A DNA stretch of 64,000 nt from an uncultured Lysobacteraceae bacterium (GTDB lineage: Bacteria; Pseudomonadota; Gammaproteobacteria; Xanthomonadales; Xanthomonadaceae). Position numbers and translations under genes: made by a program. The notes below the pieces were generated by a model. The model ran no database searches. It was not told where the DNA came from and saw only the letters and a list, made by a program, of their open reading frames with translations. Each line of letters begins with the position of its first letter. Position 1 is the stretch's first letter. Shown piece after piece: positions 8,502 to 17,372 of this stretch. The stretch is taken from NCBI GenBank assembly GCA_946480825.1, contig CAMLLG010000005.1, forward strand, positions 24,816-88,815, read 5' to 3'.

Positions 8502-9454
8502 GCGGCGTCCTTCACGACGTCGGCGTCGCGGTCGTTGTCGGTGCGGGCGCTGTCAGCGCGGGTGATCTCGAGAAAGGCCTCGGCGAGGCCGGCGCGACGC
8601 ACGTCGAGATCGCTCAGCGCGGCGTCTTCGGCCAACAGGCGGCGGACCACGCGTTCGCTGTCGTCGGCCAGCACCTCGATCCGCGCCGGATTGCCGTCGG
8701 CGCCGCGGGTCGCGCTGCGCACGCCGGGCCAGGTCGCGATGCGCGCGGCATCCAGCGCCGACAGACAGGTGATGCGCCGCTGCGAGACCAGCGCGCGGAC
8801 CTCGTGCAGCCTGCCCGCGGCGGCGACGCGGCCGCGATTGAGCACGACCACGCGATCGGCGAGGGCTTCGGCTTCTTCCAGATAATGCGTGGTCAACAAC
8901 ACCGCCGCGCCGTCGGCGACGATCGCGCGGATCGTCGTCCACATCCGCTGGCGGGCGTCGATGTCGAGGCCGGTGGTGGGTTCGTCCAGGAACAGCGCGT
9001 CTGGGTTGCCGCAGATCGCCAGCGCGAACTGCACGCGGCGCTGCTGGCCGCCGGAAAGCCGGCCGTATCGGCGATCGAGCAGACCTTCCAGCCCGGCGAG
9101 CGCGACGCACTCGGCCGCGCTGCGCGGCGACGGGTAGTAACTGCGGGTCAGCGCGAGCAGTTCGTCGACGCGGCTGTTCTCGGGAATCCCGGCGGACTGC
9201 AGCATCACCCCGGCGCGGCGGCGCGCGGCCAGCAGCGCGGGCGAACGCCCGAACAGCAACGCCTCGCCGGCATCGGGCTTCACCAGCCCGAGCATCGCCG
9301 CGACCGCGGTGGATTTGCCGGCGCCGTTGGCCCCGAGCAGGGCCAGCACCTCGCCGCCGTGCAGCGACAGATCGATGCCGTCCAGCGCGAGGGTGCGGCC
9401 GTAGCGGTGATGGACGCCGCGCAGTTGCGCGAGCGGCGATGAAGCGTGGGACAT
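8498..9454 (-). CDS. ABC transporter ATP-binding protein, CcmA/DrrA type
   Basis: 318 residues. It shows Walker A (GANGAGKST), signature LSGGQQRRVQFALAI, Walker B (ALFLDEPTTGLD) and H-loop (LLTTHYLEEAEALADRV). The C-terminal 90 residues are the regulatory tail common in ABC-2 drug-exporter ATPases. It is the first gene of the operon 9454 to 5842 (ATPase, permease, kinase, regulator), a layout like linearmycin-resistance (Lnr) loci. Confidence 0.93.
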   Translation of the reverse strand: MSHASSPLAQLRGVHHRYGRTLALDGIDLSLHGGEVLALLGANGAGKSTAVAAMLGLVKPDAGEALLFGRSPALLAARRRAGVMLQSAGIPENSRVDELLALTRSYYPSPRSAAECVALAGLEGLLDRRYGRLSGGQQRRVQFALAICGNPDALFLDEPTTGLDIDARQRMWTTIRAIVADGAAVLLTTHYLEEAEALADRVVVLNRGRVAAAGRLHEVRALVSQRRITCLSALDAARIATWPGVRSATRGADGNPARIEVLADDSERVVRRLLAEDAALSDLDVRRAGLAEAFLEITRADSARTDNDRDADVVKDAA

Positions 9455-9522
9455 GGCGGGGCTCCCGGGGCGATGCGGCCAGACTAGGCGGGGCGCCCCG
9501 GGGACGGCAGTCGGCAGCGTCA

Positions 9523-9537
9523 GTCATCGGACATGAC
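9523..9537. promoter_or_regulatory. Candidate operator, GTCAT-N5-ATGAC dyad
   Basis: A perfect 5-bp inverted repeat with a 5-base spacer lies in the 228-bp gap between two divergent transport operons (starts at 9454 and 9683). Its size and place suit a dimeric NarL-type regulator such as the one encoded at 5842-6444. No mapped promoter supports this. Confidence 0.3.
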
Positions 9538-9682
9538 ATTCGTCAGCTGTCGTCGGCACCCGCGAAGCATTACGCTTGTCCCTGCCCGCCGCGCCGCCGC
9601 GGCCGCTTCGCCCTCCCCCCTTGCCGCCGCAGCATGCCCGGTAATGTTCCGGACCGACGCCGCGCCTTTCTCCACGGACCTC

Positions 9683-10939
9683 ATGAACACCAACGCCGAT
9701 CTGCTGAAGGAACTCCGCATCGACCGCAAGGCGCCGCCGCCCCCGCCCAGGACCGGGCTGTGGATCGGGCTGGGCATCGCCGCCACGGTCGTCGTGGGCG
9801 CGGCGGTCGCGTGGTTCGCGTTCCTGCGCGACAACGCCATCGAGGTGCGCACCGCGCCGGCGGTCGCCATCGGCAGCGGTGGCGGCAGCGCATCGGTGCT
9901 GGACGCCACCGGCTACGTGGTCGCGCGCCGCCAGGCCACGGTGTCCGCGAAGATCACCGGCAAGGTCCGCGAGGTGTTGATCGAGGAAGGCCAGCGGGTC
10001 GAGGCCGGGCAGATCATGGCGACGCTCGATCCGGTCGACGCCGCCGCACAGCGCACGCTGGCGGAATCGCAGCTCGGCGCCGCGCGCAGTCAGGCCGACG
10101 GCGTGCGCGCGCAGCTCACCGAAGCCGAGGCCAACGCCGCGCGGCTGGGCCGGCTGGTCGGACAGAAACTGATCTCGCGCCAGCAGTACGAGCAGGCCGT
10201 GGCCCAGCGCGATTCGCTGCGCGCGCAGCTCGCCACCGCGCAGCGCAACGCGCAGGTCGCCACCGATTCGCTGCGCATCGCCGAGAACGGCGTCGACAAT
10301 ACCATCGTGCGCGCGCCGTTCTCGGGCGTGGTGATCGCCAAGGCCGCGCAGCCCGGCGAGATCGTCTCGCCGCTGTCCGCCGGCGGCGGCTTCACCCGCA
10401 CCGGCATCGGCACCATCGTCGACATGGATTCGCTGGAAGTCGAAGTGGACGTGGGCGAGTCCTTCATCGGCCGGGTGCAACCGCGGATGCCGGTGGAAGC
10501 GGTGCTCAACGCCTATCCCGACTGGAAGATCCCCGCGGAAGTGATCGCGATCATCCCCACCGCCGACCGCGGCAAGGCGACGGTCAAGGTGCGCATCGCA
10601 CTGAAGCAGCGCGACGCCCGGATCGTGCCGGACATGGGCGTGCGCGTGAGCTTCCTGGAAGCCGCGAAGCCCGCTGCGCCGGAGGTCAGGCCCGGCGTGC
10701 TGGCGCCGGTCGCCGCGATCGTCGCGCGCGAGGGCGGCGACGTGGCCTTCGTGGTAGAGGACGGCGTCGTCCGCCAACGCAAGCTCAAGCTCGGGCGCAC
10801 CCTCGGCGACGATCGCGAAGTACTGGACGGCCTCGCAGGCGGCGACAACGTGGTGCTCGATCCCCCGGAGTCGCTGGTCGATGGCGCCGAGGTGCGCGTC
10901 GCCGAGACGGCGCCCGAAGACGCGGCGGACGCCGAGTAA
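9683..10939 (+). CDS. Periplasmic adaptor (HlyD/MacA-like) of an ABC exporter
   Basis: 418 residues from ATG 9683 (MNTNADLLKELRID). One inner-membrane anchor follows (LWIGLGIAATVVVGAAVAWF). The lipoyl half-motifs flank the hairpin: ATVSAKITGKVREVLIEEG and IVRAPFSGVVIAKAAQPGEI. A coiled-coil hairpin of about 90 residues lies between them (AAQRTLAESQLGAARSQADG onward), followed by beta-barrel and membrane-proximal domains. It bridges the permeases encoded downstream to an outer-membrane channel, not encoded here. First gene of the operon 9683-14263. Confidence 0.92.
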   Translation: MNTNADLLKELRIDRKAPPPPPRTGLWIGLGIAATVVVGAAVAWFAFLRDNAIEVRTAPAVAIGSGGGSASVLDATGYVVARRQATVSAKITGKVREVLIEEGQRVEAGQIMATLDPVDAAAQRTLAESQLGAARSQADGVRAQLTEAEANAARLGRLVGQKLISRQQYEQAVAQRDSLRAQLATAQRNAQVATDSLRIAENGVDNTIVRAPFSGVVIAKAAQPGEIVSPLSAGGGFTRTGIGTIVDMDSLEVEVDVGESFIGRVQPRMPVEAVLNAYPDWKIPAEVIAIIPTADRGKATVKVRIALKQRDARIVPDMGVRVSFLEAAKPAAPEVRPGVLAPVAAIVAREGGDVAFVVEDGVVRQRKLKLGRTLGDDREVLDGLAGGDNVVLDPPESLVDGAEVRVAETAPEDAADAE

Positions 10940-11021
10940 TCGCGCGCCCCCCGCACGCCACCGCCCATCCGCATTCCCGTATCCCCGCCTCACCCTTACG
11001 CATCCCACGAGGACATCGCCC

Positions 11022-11723
11022 ATGGACGCTTTGGTTTCGATCCGCAATCTCACCAAGACCTACCAGCGCGGCTCCGAGAAGGTCGAAGTGCTGCATGGCG
11101 TCGATCTGGACATCCCGAAAGGCGATTTCGTCGCGCTGATGGGCCCCTCGGGTTCGGGCAAGACGACCCTGCTCAACCTGATCGGCGGGTTGGACTCGCC
11201 CTCCGGCGGCGAGATCGTCGTCGACGGCGCGCGGATCGACCGGATGCGTTCCGGACAACTGTCGCAGTGGCGCAGCAACAACGTCGGCTTCGTCTTCCAG
11301 TTCTACAACCTGATGCCGACCCTCAGCGCGCAGAAGAACGTGGAGCTGCCGCTGCTGCTGACCAGCCTGGGCGCGGCGCAGCGCAAGCGCAACGCCGAGA
11401 TCGCGCTGCAACTGGTGGGCCTGGCCGAACGCGGGAAACATCGTCCGAACGAACTGTCAGGCGGCCAGCAGCAACGCGTGGCGATCGCCCGCGCCATCGT
11501 CTCCGACCCGACGCTGCTGATCTGCGACGAACCGACCGGCGACCTCGACCGCCAGTCCGCCGAGGAGATTCTCGCGCTGCTGCAGAGCCTCAACCGCGAT
11601 CACGGCAAGACCATCGTCATGGTGACCCACGATCCGAAGGCCGCCGACCACGCCCGCCGCACGATCCACCTGGACAAGGGCGCGCTGGTCGATGGACTCG
11701 TCGACGGCGACGCCGCGCACTGA
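11022..11723 (+). CDS. ABC transporter ATP-binding protein, MacB/LolD class
   Basis: 233 residues. Walker [11 protein letters not shown]-loop [12 protein letters not shown], signature [15 protein letters not shown], Walker [13 protein letters not shown] and H-loop [12 protein letters not shown] are all intact. The start at ATG 11022 follows an SD-like AGGA. The length is that of a stand-alone NBD. The neighbours (adaptor before, two FtsX-type permeases after, gaps of 82, 40 and 25 bp) indicate a MacAB-like system with a heterodimeric permease. Confidence 0.93.
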   Translation: MDALVSIRNLTKTYQRGSEKVEVLHGVDLDIPKGDFVALMGPSGSGKTTLLNLIGGLDSPSGGEIVVDGARIDRMRSGQLSQWRSNNVGFVFQFYNLMPTLSAQKNVELPLLLTSLGAAQRKRNAEIALQLVGLAERGKHRPNELSGGQQQRVAIARAIVSDPTLLICDEPTGDLDRQSAEEILALLQSLNRDHGKTIVMVTHDPKAADHARRTIHLDKGALVDGLVDGDAAH

Positions 11724-11763
11724 TGCCGCACCGCCGGCCATCCGCATCCTTTCCGAGGTCGCC

Positions 11764-12921
11764 ATGAAATATCTCCACCTCATCTGGGCCGCGCTGTTCC
11801 GCAGCAAGACCCGCACCTCGCTGACCCTGCTGTCGGTGATCGCCGCGTTCCTGCTGTTCGGCATGCTCGATTCGGTCCGCCTGACCTTCGCTTCCGGCGG
11901 CCCGATCTCCGGCGCCAACCGCATGGTGGTCTCGTCGCGGCTGTCCATCACCCAGATGCTGCCCTACAGCCTCGAAAGCAAGATCGCGGCCACGCCCGGC
12001 GTGAAGAGCGTGGCCTACGCCGCGTGGTTCGGCGGCATGTATCGCGACCCCAAGAATTTCTTCCCGAATTTCGCGGTCGGCCCGACCATGCTGGACATGT
12101 ATCCGGAATACGAATTGACGCCAGCGCAGCGCAAGGCCTTCGACGCCGACCGCACCGCCGCGGTCGTCGGCGAATCGCTGGCCGAGCGCCACGGCTGGAA
12201 GATCGGCGACACCATCCCGCTGCAGGCCACGATCTTTCCGACCAAAGGCAGCAACAACTGGGAATTCAAGCTCGCCGGCATCTACAAGGTCAACGACAGC
12301 AAGCGCAAGGGCGAGGAAAACCAGCTCTGGTTCCACTGGAAATACTTCGACGAATCCAACGACTACGTGAAGAGCCGCGTCGGCTGGTACATGGTCAAGC
12401 TGGACGATCCGAACCAGGCCGACCGCGTGGCCAAGGCGATCGACGCGCTGTCCGCGAATTCCGACCACGAGACCAAGACCCAGACCGAACAGGCGTTCAA
12501 CCAGGCCTTCGCCAAACAGTTCGCCGACGTCGGCCTGATCGTCACCGCGATCATGGGTGCGGTGTTCTTCACCCTGCTGCTGCTCACCGGCAACACCATG
12601 GCCCAGGCGGTGCGCGAGCGCATTCCGGAACTGGCGGTGCTCAAGACGATCGGATTCTCCAACCGTTCGGTGCTGTGGCTGGTGCTGGCGGAGTCGATGC
12701 TGCTGATCGTGATCGGCGGTTCGATCGGACTGGGCATCGCGGCGATGCTGATGCCCGTCCTCAGCAGCGCGAGCAACGGCATGATCCAGCTGCCGACCGT
12801 GCCGTTGCAGACCTGGGGCCTCGGCCTGGCGCTGATGCTGGCGATCGGCGCGATCGTCGGCCTGCTGCCGGCGATCCGCGCGATGCGCCTGAACATCGTC
12901 GACGCCCTGGCCGGGCGTTGA
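11764..12921 (+). CDS. FtsX/MacB-like ABC permease, first of pair
   Basis: 385 residues. Topology is one N-terminal helix (TLLSVIAAFLLFGMLDSV), a periplasmic MacB_PCD domain of about 220 residues, then three C-terminal helices (VGLIVTAIMGAVFFTLLLL, LVLAESMLLIVIGGSIGLGI, LGLALMLAIGAIVGLLPAI). The segment RIPELAVLKTIGFSNRSV is the coupling region that contacts the ATPase. Start ATG 11764 follows GAGGTCGCC. Confidence 0.9.
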   Translation: MKYLHLIWAALFRSKTRTSLTLLSVIAAFLLFGMLDSVRLTFASGGPISGANRMVVSSRLSITQMLPYSLESKIAATPGVKSVAYAAWFGGMYRDPKNFFPNFAVGPTMLDMYPEYELTPAQRKAFDADRTAAVVGESLAERHGWKIGDTIPLQATIFPTKGSNNWEFKLAGIYKVNDSKRKGEENQLWFHWKYFDESNDYVKSRVGWYMVKLDDPNQADRVAKAIDALSANSDHETKTQTEQAFNQAFAKQFADVGLIVTAIMGAVFFTLLLLTGNTMAQAVRERIPELAVLKTIGFSNRSVLWLVLAESMLLIVIGGSIGLGIAAMLMPVLSSASNGMIQLPTVPLQTWGLGLALMLAIGAIVGLLPAIRAMRLNIVDALAGR

Positions 12922-12946
12922 GGCGAGCCCCCTCCGAGGACAATCC

Positions 12947-14263
12947 ATGAATCGCATCAAACACTGGTTGGGCAACATCGGGATCGCGCTGCTGCTGGGC
13001 GTCGGCCTGGCCGCGTGGATCGCGCTGCCCTGGTACGGCCTGCTCGCGGCCGCGGCGCTGTTGACGCTGTGGTTGCTGCTGAGCCGCCGCGGCCGGCAGA
13101 CCCTCGCGGTGGCCGGCATCGGCATCAGCAGCCTGCCGCGGCGCTGGGGCGCATCGAGCGTGGTCGTGATCGGCATCGCCGGCGTGGTCGGCGTGCTGGT
13201 GGCGATGCTGGCGATGGGCGAAGGCTTCCAGGCCACGCTCAAGGGCACCGGCAGCGACGACCGCGCGATCATCCTGCGCGGCGGTTCGCAGGCCGAGACC
13301 AATTCGGTGATCGTCCGCGACCAGGTGCCGCTGATCTCGTCGCTGGACGGCATCGACCGGGGCAGCAACGGCCGGCCGCTGGTGTCGCCGGAACTGTCGC
13401 AGGTGGTCAACCTGCCGAGCAGGAGCGACGGCACCGACGCCAACGCGCAGCTGCGCGGCGTCGGCGAGCAGGCCTGGGAACTGCGCCCGCAGCTGAAGAT
13501 CGTGGAAGGCCGCAAGTTCAGGCCCGGGCTGCGCGAACTGGTGGTCGGCCAGGGCGCGATGCAGCAGTTCCGCGGCATCACCGTGGGCCAGCAACTGACG
13601 CTCGCCAACCAGAGCTGGACCGTGGTCGGCAAGTTCGCCAGCGGCGACTCGCACGATTCCGAGCTGTGGGCGGACGGCGAAGTGCTGGCGTCGACCTACA
13701 ACCGCCAGTCGTTCCAGTCGGCGACGGTGAAGCTCGACGGCAAGGACGGCTTCAAACGCCTGAAGGCTGCGCTCGCCGCCGATCCGCGTCTGAAGCTGGA
13801 CGTGCTGACCACGCGCGATTACTACTCGAAACAGTCCGAGCAGCTGAGCACGCTGATCCGCATCCTCGGCCTCGTGATCGGCTCGATCATGGCGGTGGGC
13901 GCGGTGTTCGGCGCGCTCAACACCATGTTCGCGGCAGTCGCCGGCCGCGCGCGCGAGATCGCGACGATGCGCGCGCTGGGCTTCCGCGGCCTGCCGGTGG
14001 TGATCGCGGTGATGATGGAAACCATGCTGCTGGCGCTGCTGGGCGGTCTGCTCGGCGCCTCGATCGCCTGGCTGGTGTTCAACGGCTATCAGGTGTCGAC
14101 CCTCGGCAGCAACTTCAGCCAGGTGGTGTTCCAGTTCAGGGTTTCGCCGGAACTGCTGTGGAGCGGGCTGAAATGGGCGCTGGGCATCGGCCTGGTCGGC
14201 GGCCTGTTTCCCGCGCTGCGCGCTGCGCGCGTGCCGGTGACCGAAGCGTTGCGCGGGGCCTGA
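12947..14263 (+). CDS. FtsX/MacB-like ABC permease, second of pair
   Basis: 438 residues. It has two N-terminal hydrophobic segments (IGIALLLGVGLAAWIALPWYG, LLAAAALLTLWLLL), more than its partner, then another helix near residue 75 (VVVIGIAGVVGVLVAMLAMG), a periplasmic domain and three C-terminal helices. The motif AREIATMRALGFRGLPVV is the coupling segment and ALRAARVPVTEALRGA the typical FtsX tail. It probably pairs with the product of 11764-12921. Last gene of the operon, followed by a hairpin at 14315. Confidence 0.9.
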   Translation: MNRIKHWLGNIGIALLLGVGLAAWIALPWYGLLAAAALLTLWLLLSRRGRQTLAVAGIGISSLPRRWGASSVVVIGIAGVVGVLVAMLAMGEGFQATLKGTGSDDRAIILRGGSQAETNSVIVRDQVPLISSLDGIDRGSNGRPLVSPELSQVVNLPSRSDGTDANAQLRGVGEQAWELRPQLKIVEGRKFRPGLRELVVGQGAMQQFRGITVGQQLTLANQSWTVVGKFASGDSHDSELWADGEVLASTYNRQSFQSATVKLDGKDGFKRLKAALAADPRLKLDVLTTRDYYSKQSEQLSTLIRILGLVIGSIMAVGAVFGALNTMFAAVAGRAREIATMRALGFRGLPVVIAVMMETMLLALLGGLLGASIAWLVFNGYQVSTLGSNFSQVVFQFRVSPELLWSGLKWALGIGLVGGLFPALRAARVPVTEALRGA

Positions 14264-14314
14264 TCGGCGCGGTGCGGCTTCTGCCGCCTGCTGCGCGGCC
14301 TGCCCCCATCCCGA

Positions 14315-14336
14315 CCTTCCCCGCGTGCGGGGAAGG
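14315..14336. terminator. Hairpin CCTTCCCCG-CGTG-CGGGGAAGG between convergent genes
   Basis: A perfect 9-bp stem with a 4-base loop lies in the gap between the permease (ends 14263) and rarD (ends 14371 on the other strand). It suits a bidirectional terminator, although no U-run follows. Sequences of this kind also recur as short palindromic repeats in related genomes. Confidence 0.5.
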
Positions 14337-14370
14337 AGCGGGGCCGCGGTGTTGCGATCAGAGCACGCGA

Positions 14371-15285
14371 TCAGGCAGCGGCCGCGCGCCGCGCGCGACG
14401 CAGGCTGTCGGTCATGAACAATGCGAGCGCAGCCCAGATGAAGCCGAAGCCGATCGCGCGGTCCAGATCGAAGACCTCGCGGAACACCAGCACGCCGATC
14501 AGGAACTGCATCGTCGGCGCGATGTATTGCATCAGGCCGATGGTCGACAGCGGCACGCGGCGCACCGCGAACGCGAATCCGATCAACGGCAGCGCGGTCA
14601 GCGCACCGCCGAAGACCAGCAGCGCATCGATGCCGAGGCCCCAACCGCCGCCGGCGACATCGCCGAAGAATCCGCCGTGGCCGCCGGTTTCCGCCCACAG
14701 CAGATACGCGAACGCCGGCAACAGCAGTACCGCATTCTCGACGCCGAGGCCGACGACCGAGTCGACCGCGGCGAGCTTGCGGATCAACCCGTACACGCCG
14801 AACGACGCGGCCAGCGCCAGCGCAATCCACGGAAAGCTGCCGTAGTTGAAGGTCAGCCACAACACGCCGGCGGCGGCGATGCCGACCGACGTCCACTGCA
14901 CCGGGTTGAGGCGTTCGCGCAGGAACAGCGTGCCGATCACCACGTTGAGCAGCGGATTGATGAAATAGCCCAGGCTGGTCTCGACCACGTGGCCGGCGTT
15001 CACCGCCCAGATGTACAGGCCCCAGTTGACGCCGATGCACAGGCCGCTGAGCGCGAGCAGACGCGCCAGCCGCGGCTGCGCCATCACCGCCGCGAACCAG
15101 CCGCGCCCCTGTTTCCAGAACAGCCAGAGCGCGACCAGCAGCGCGCTCCACACCACGCGATGGGCCACGATCTGCAGCGACGGCACCGTCTTCAGCAGAT
15201 GCCAGTACAGCGGCATCAGCCCCCACAGCACGAACGCGCCGAGCGCCATCCACAGGCCCTTGCGGGTTTCCGCGGCGGCGCTCAT
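14371..15285 (-). CDS. rarD: EamA-family transporter RarD
   Basis: 304 residues with ten predicted helices. It opens with the RarD pattern KGLWMALGAFVLWGLMPLYWHLLKTVPSLQIVAHRVVWS and contains NWGLYIWAVNAGHVVETSLGYFINPLLNV, diagnostic for RarD (split here only for description). The second EamA repeat ends in VPLSTIGLMQYIAPTMQFLI. The family exports small molecules; the substrate is not established. The ATG overlaps the stop of the upstream EamA gene (ATGA), so the two are coupled. Confidence 0.93.
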   Translation of the reverse strand: MSAAAETRKGLWMALGAFVLWGLMPLYWHLLKTVPSLQIVAHRVVWSALLVALWLFWKQGRGWFAAVMAQPRLARLLALSGLCIGVNWGLYIWAVNAGHVVETSLGYFINPLLNVVIGTLFLRERLNPVQWTSVGIAAAGVLWLTFNYGSFPWIALALAASFGVYGLIRKLAAVDSVVGLGVENAVLLLPAFAYLLWAETGGHGGFFGDVAGGGWGLGIDALLVFGGALTALPLIGFAFAVRRVPLSTIGLMQYIAPTMQFLIGVLVFREVFDLDRAIGFGFIWAALALFMTDSLRRARRAAAA

Positions 15286-16226
15286 CGGCGCGGCTCCGTC
15301 GCAGGCGTGGCTGGCGTCGCAACAGGCGTCGCCCGCGCCTTCGCGCGGCTGATGACGATCACGCCGACCAGAATGATCGCCATCGCGCCGAGATCGTGCA
15401 GGCCGAAGGCTTCGCCGCCGAACGACGCGCCCAGCAGCACCGCGATCGGCGGATTGACGTAGGCATAGCTCGCGGCCAGCGCCGGACGCACGTGATTCAA
15501 CAGCCAGACGTAGGCGCCGAAGCCGCCGATGGAGCCGAAGATCGCGAGATAGATCAGCGCCGCGGTGCCCTGCGTCGTCGGCGCCGCGGGCAGACGTTCG
15601 CCCAACGCCAGACCGAGCGCCACCAGCATCACCCCGCCGCACAGCATCTGCCCCGCCGCGGCCATGAACGGCGACGGCAGATCGCGGCCGCGCGACCACA
15701 CCGAGCCGAACGCCCAGGCGATCGGCGCGATCAGCAGCATCACCAGTCCGCTGGGCGCGGACGACAGACTGCTGCCGGCGTTGAGCCAGAGCACGCCGAG
15801 AAAACCGATGCCGATGCCCACCCATTCGCCACGACTGGGACGCAGCCCGAACAGCATGCCGAACAGGCCCATCCACAGCGGCATCGACGCGATCGCGATC
15901 GCAGCCAGCCCCGACGACACCTGCTCTTCGGCCAGCACCACCATGCCGTTGCCCAGCAGCATCATCAGCACGCCCATCACCGCCAGCGCCGGCCACTGCC
16001 TGCGCGTGGGCCCGGGCTCGCCGCGCAGGCGCAGCACCGCGTACATCAGCGCACCCGCGATCAGCATGCGTCCACCCGACACCGCGAGCAGCGGCGGCCA
16101 GCCGCCTTCCAGCGCGAAGCGGATGCCGAGGTAAGTGGAGCCCCAGATCACGTAGACCGCCGCCAGCGCCAGAGCGATGGCGAACGCGGAGGCAGGACGC
16201 GGGGCGGCCGCGGATGGAGAGGCCAT
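15282..16226 (-). CDS. EamA-family drug/metabolite exporter, YedA-like
   Basis: 314 residues from ATG 16226 (MASPSAAAPRPA). Ten hydrophobic helices in two EamA repeats: repeat 1 begins AVYVIWGSTYLGIRFALEGG, repeat 2 begins PIAWAFGSVWSRG and ends SYAYVNPPIAVLLGASFGGE. The WGSTYLGIRF and ASYAYVNPPIAV motifs are typical of YedA/RhaT-like exporters. An upstream in-frame ATG at 16301 would add 25 residues with no helix and is less likely. Co-transcribed with rarD. Confidence 0.9.
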   Translation of the reverse strand: MASPSAAAPRPASAFAIALALAAVYVIWGSTYLGIRFALEGGWPPLLAVSGGRMLIAGALMYAVLRLRGEPGPTRRQWPALAVMGVLMMLLGNGMVVLAEEQVSSGLAAIAIASMPLWMGLFGMLFGLRPSRGEWVGIGIGFLGVLWLNAGSSLSSAPSGLVMLLIAPIAWAFGSVWSRGRDLPSPFMAAAGQMLCGGVMLVALGLALGERLPAAPTTQGTAALIYLAIFGSIGGFGAYVWLLNHVRPALAASYAYVNPPIAVLLGASFGGEAFGLHDLGAMAIILVGVIVISRAKARATPVATPATPATEPRR

Positions 16227-16404
16227 CGCAGATCTCGGCAAGAGAAAAGAAAACCGCCGCATCGCGCGGCGGTCGCTGCATTCTACGCCCGCATACCGCA
16301 CGGAAACCGCTGGGATTGCGGCACCTGGTGGAACACCATCGTTCCGCGCATCGCCGTTCCGCGCGTCGGCGTTTCCTGCGCAACCGTTCCGCGAGCGATC
16401 CGCG

Positions 16405-17307
16405 TCACGCCGCGCGTTCGCGTCCCAGCAGCCTGCGCTTGAGATCGAGTCCCCAGCGATAACCGCCGGGCGAACCGTCGCCGCGGATCACCCGGTGACA
16501 CGGCACCACGATCGCGACTCGGTTGTGCGCGCAGGCGCTGGCGACCGCGCGCGCGGCCTTCGGCGCGTCCAGCGCCGCGGCGACTTCGGCGTAGCTGCGG
16601 GTCTCGCCCGGCGGAATCTTCATCAACGCCTCCCACACGCGCGTCTGGAACGCGGTGCCGATCAGATCCACCGGCACCTGCGCGCGTTTGCCGGCGAGCG
16701 CATCGGCCACCGCGCGCACCCGCGGCGCGAGGAAATCGTCGCGGCCGGCATCGACCTGCTGCAACCGCGCGCGCGGAAACTCGGCGCACAACCTGCCTTC
16801 CAGCGCATCGGCGCCGGCGCCGAGTTCGACCATGCAGATGCCGCGCGCGGTGGCCGCGACCAGCGCCGGCCCCAGCGCGGTGTCGACGATGCTCCAGCGG
16901 ATGTCTTCGCCGTCGCCGCCGGCGCGATAGCGGGCCGGCGTCATCCCGAGTTTCGCCGCGCCGGTCTCGTACACGCGCGACGGCGAACCGTAGCCGGCGT
17001 CGTACAGCGCGGCGCTGATGTCGCGACCCGCCTTCAGCCCGGACTTCAGCGCGCCGAGCCGGCGCTGGGCGAGGTATTCGGCCGGGCTGAGCCCGAAGCG
17101 CGCGCGGAACCGGCGCTGCAGATGCGAAGCGCTGAGCCCGACCGCGGCGGCCAGTTCGGCCAGCGCGGGTTCGCCGGCGTCGAGCAGCGCGCGGGCGCGT
17201 TCGAGCGGGTCGTGATCGATGAGGGCACGCTCGGCGGCAGCGCGCTCGGCAGGAGCGCGCTCGGTGGAGGCGTGGTCGGTGCGGGCGCGACGGGCATCGG
17301 TCTTCAT
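16405..17307 (-). CDS. Ada-like protein: AraC HTH plus methylguanine-DNA methyltransferase, no N-terminal Ada zinc domain
   Basis: 300 residues. Residues about 35-125 form an AraC-type HTH (LAELAAAVGLSASHLQRRF, then GLSPAEYLAQRRL). Residues about 135-295 form the O6-methylguanine/O4-methylthymine methyltransferase, with acceptor Cys270 in IVVPCHRVIRGDG and the substrate-loop region FQTRVWEALMKIPPGETRSYAEVA. The four-Cys phosphotriester-repair domain of classical Ada is absent; in its place are about 30 low-complexity residues with AERA repeats, so the true start may lie further in. It likely repairs alkylated DNA and may regulate repair genes. Monocistronic. Confidence 0.88.
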   Translation of the reverse strand: MKTDARRARTDHASTERAPAERAAAERALIDHDPLERARALLDAGEPALAELAAAVGLSASHLQRRFRARFGLSPAEYLAQRRLGALKSGLKAGRDISAALYDAGYGSPSRVYETGAAKLGMTPARYRAGGDGEDIRWSIVDTALGPALVAATARGICMVELGAGADALEGRLCAEFPRARLQQVDAGRDDFLAPRVRAVADALAGKRAQVPVDLIGTAFQTRVWEALMKIPPGETRSYAEVAAALDAPKAARAVASACAHNRVAIVVPCHRVIRGDGSPGGYRWGLDLKRRLLGRERAA

Positions 17308-17321
17308 GCCGCAAAGACTAC

Positions 17322-17339
17322 GGGCGCCCGCAGGCGCCC
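17322..17339. terminator. Short GC hairpin downstream of prc
   Basis: The inverted repeat GGGCGCC-CGCA-GGCGCCC lies 33 bp after the prc stop and 15 bp before the ada-like start, both on the minus strand. It could end prc transcription. It has no U-run. Confidence 0.3.
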
Positions 17340-17372
17340 GCTATCCGGATCTTGCGCTGGCGCGCGGCCGCG

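Noticed and set aside
17217..17285. Tandem repeat in the 5' part of the Ada-like gene as a CRISPR or regulatory array
   Set aside because: Units are short (12-15 bp), imperfect and code for an AERA-rich segment in frame; it is a low-complexity coding repeat.
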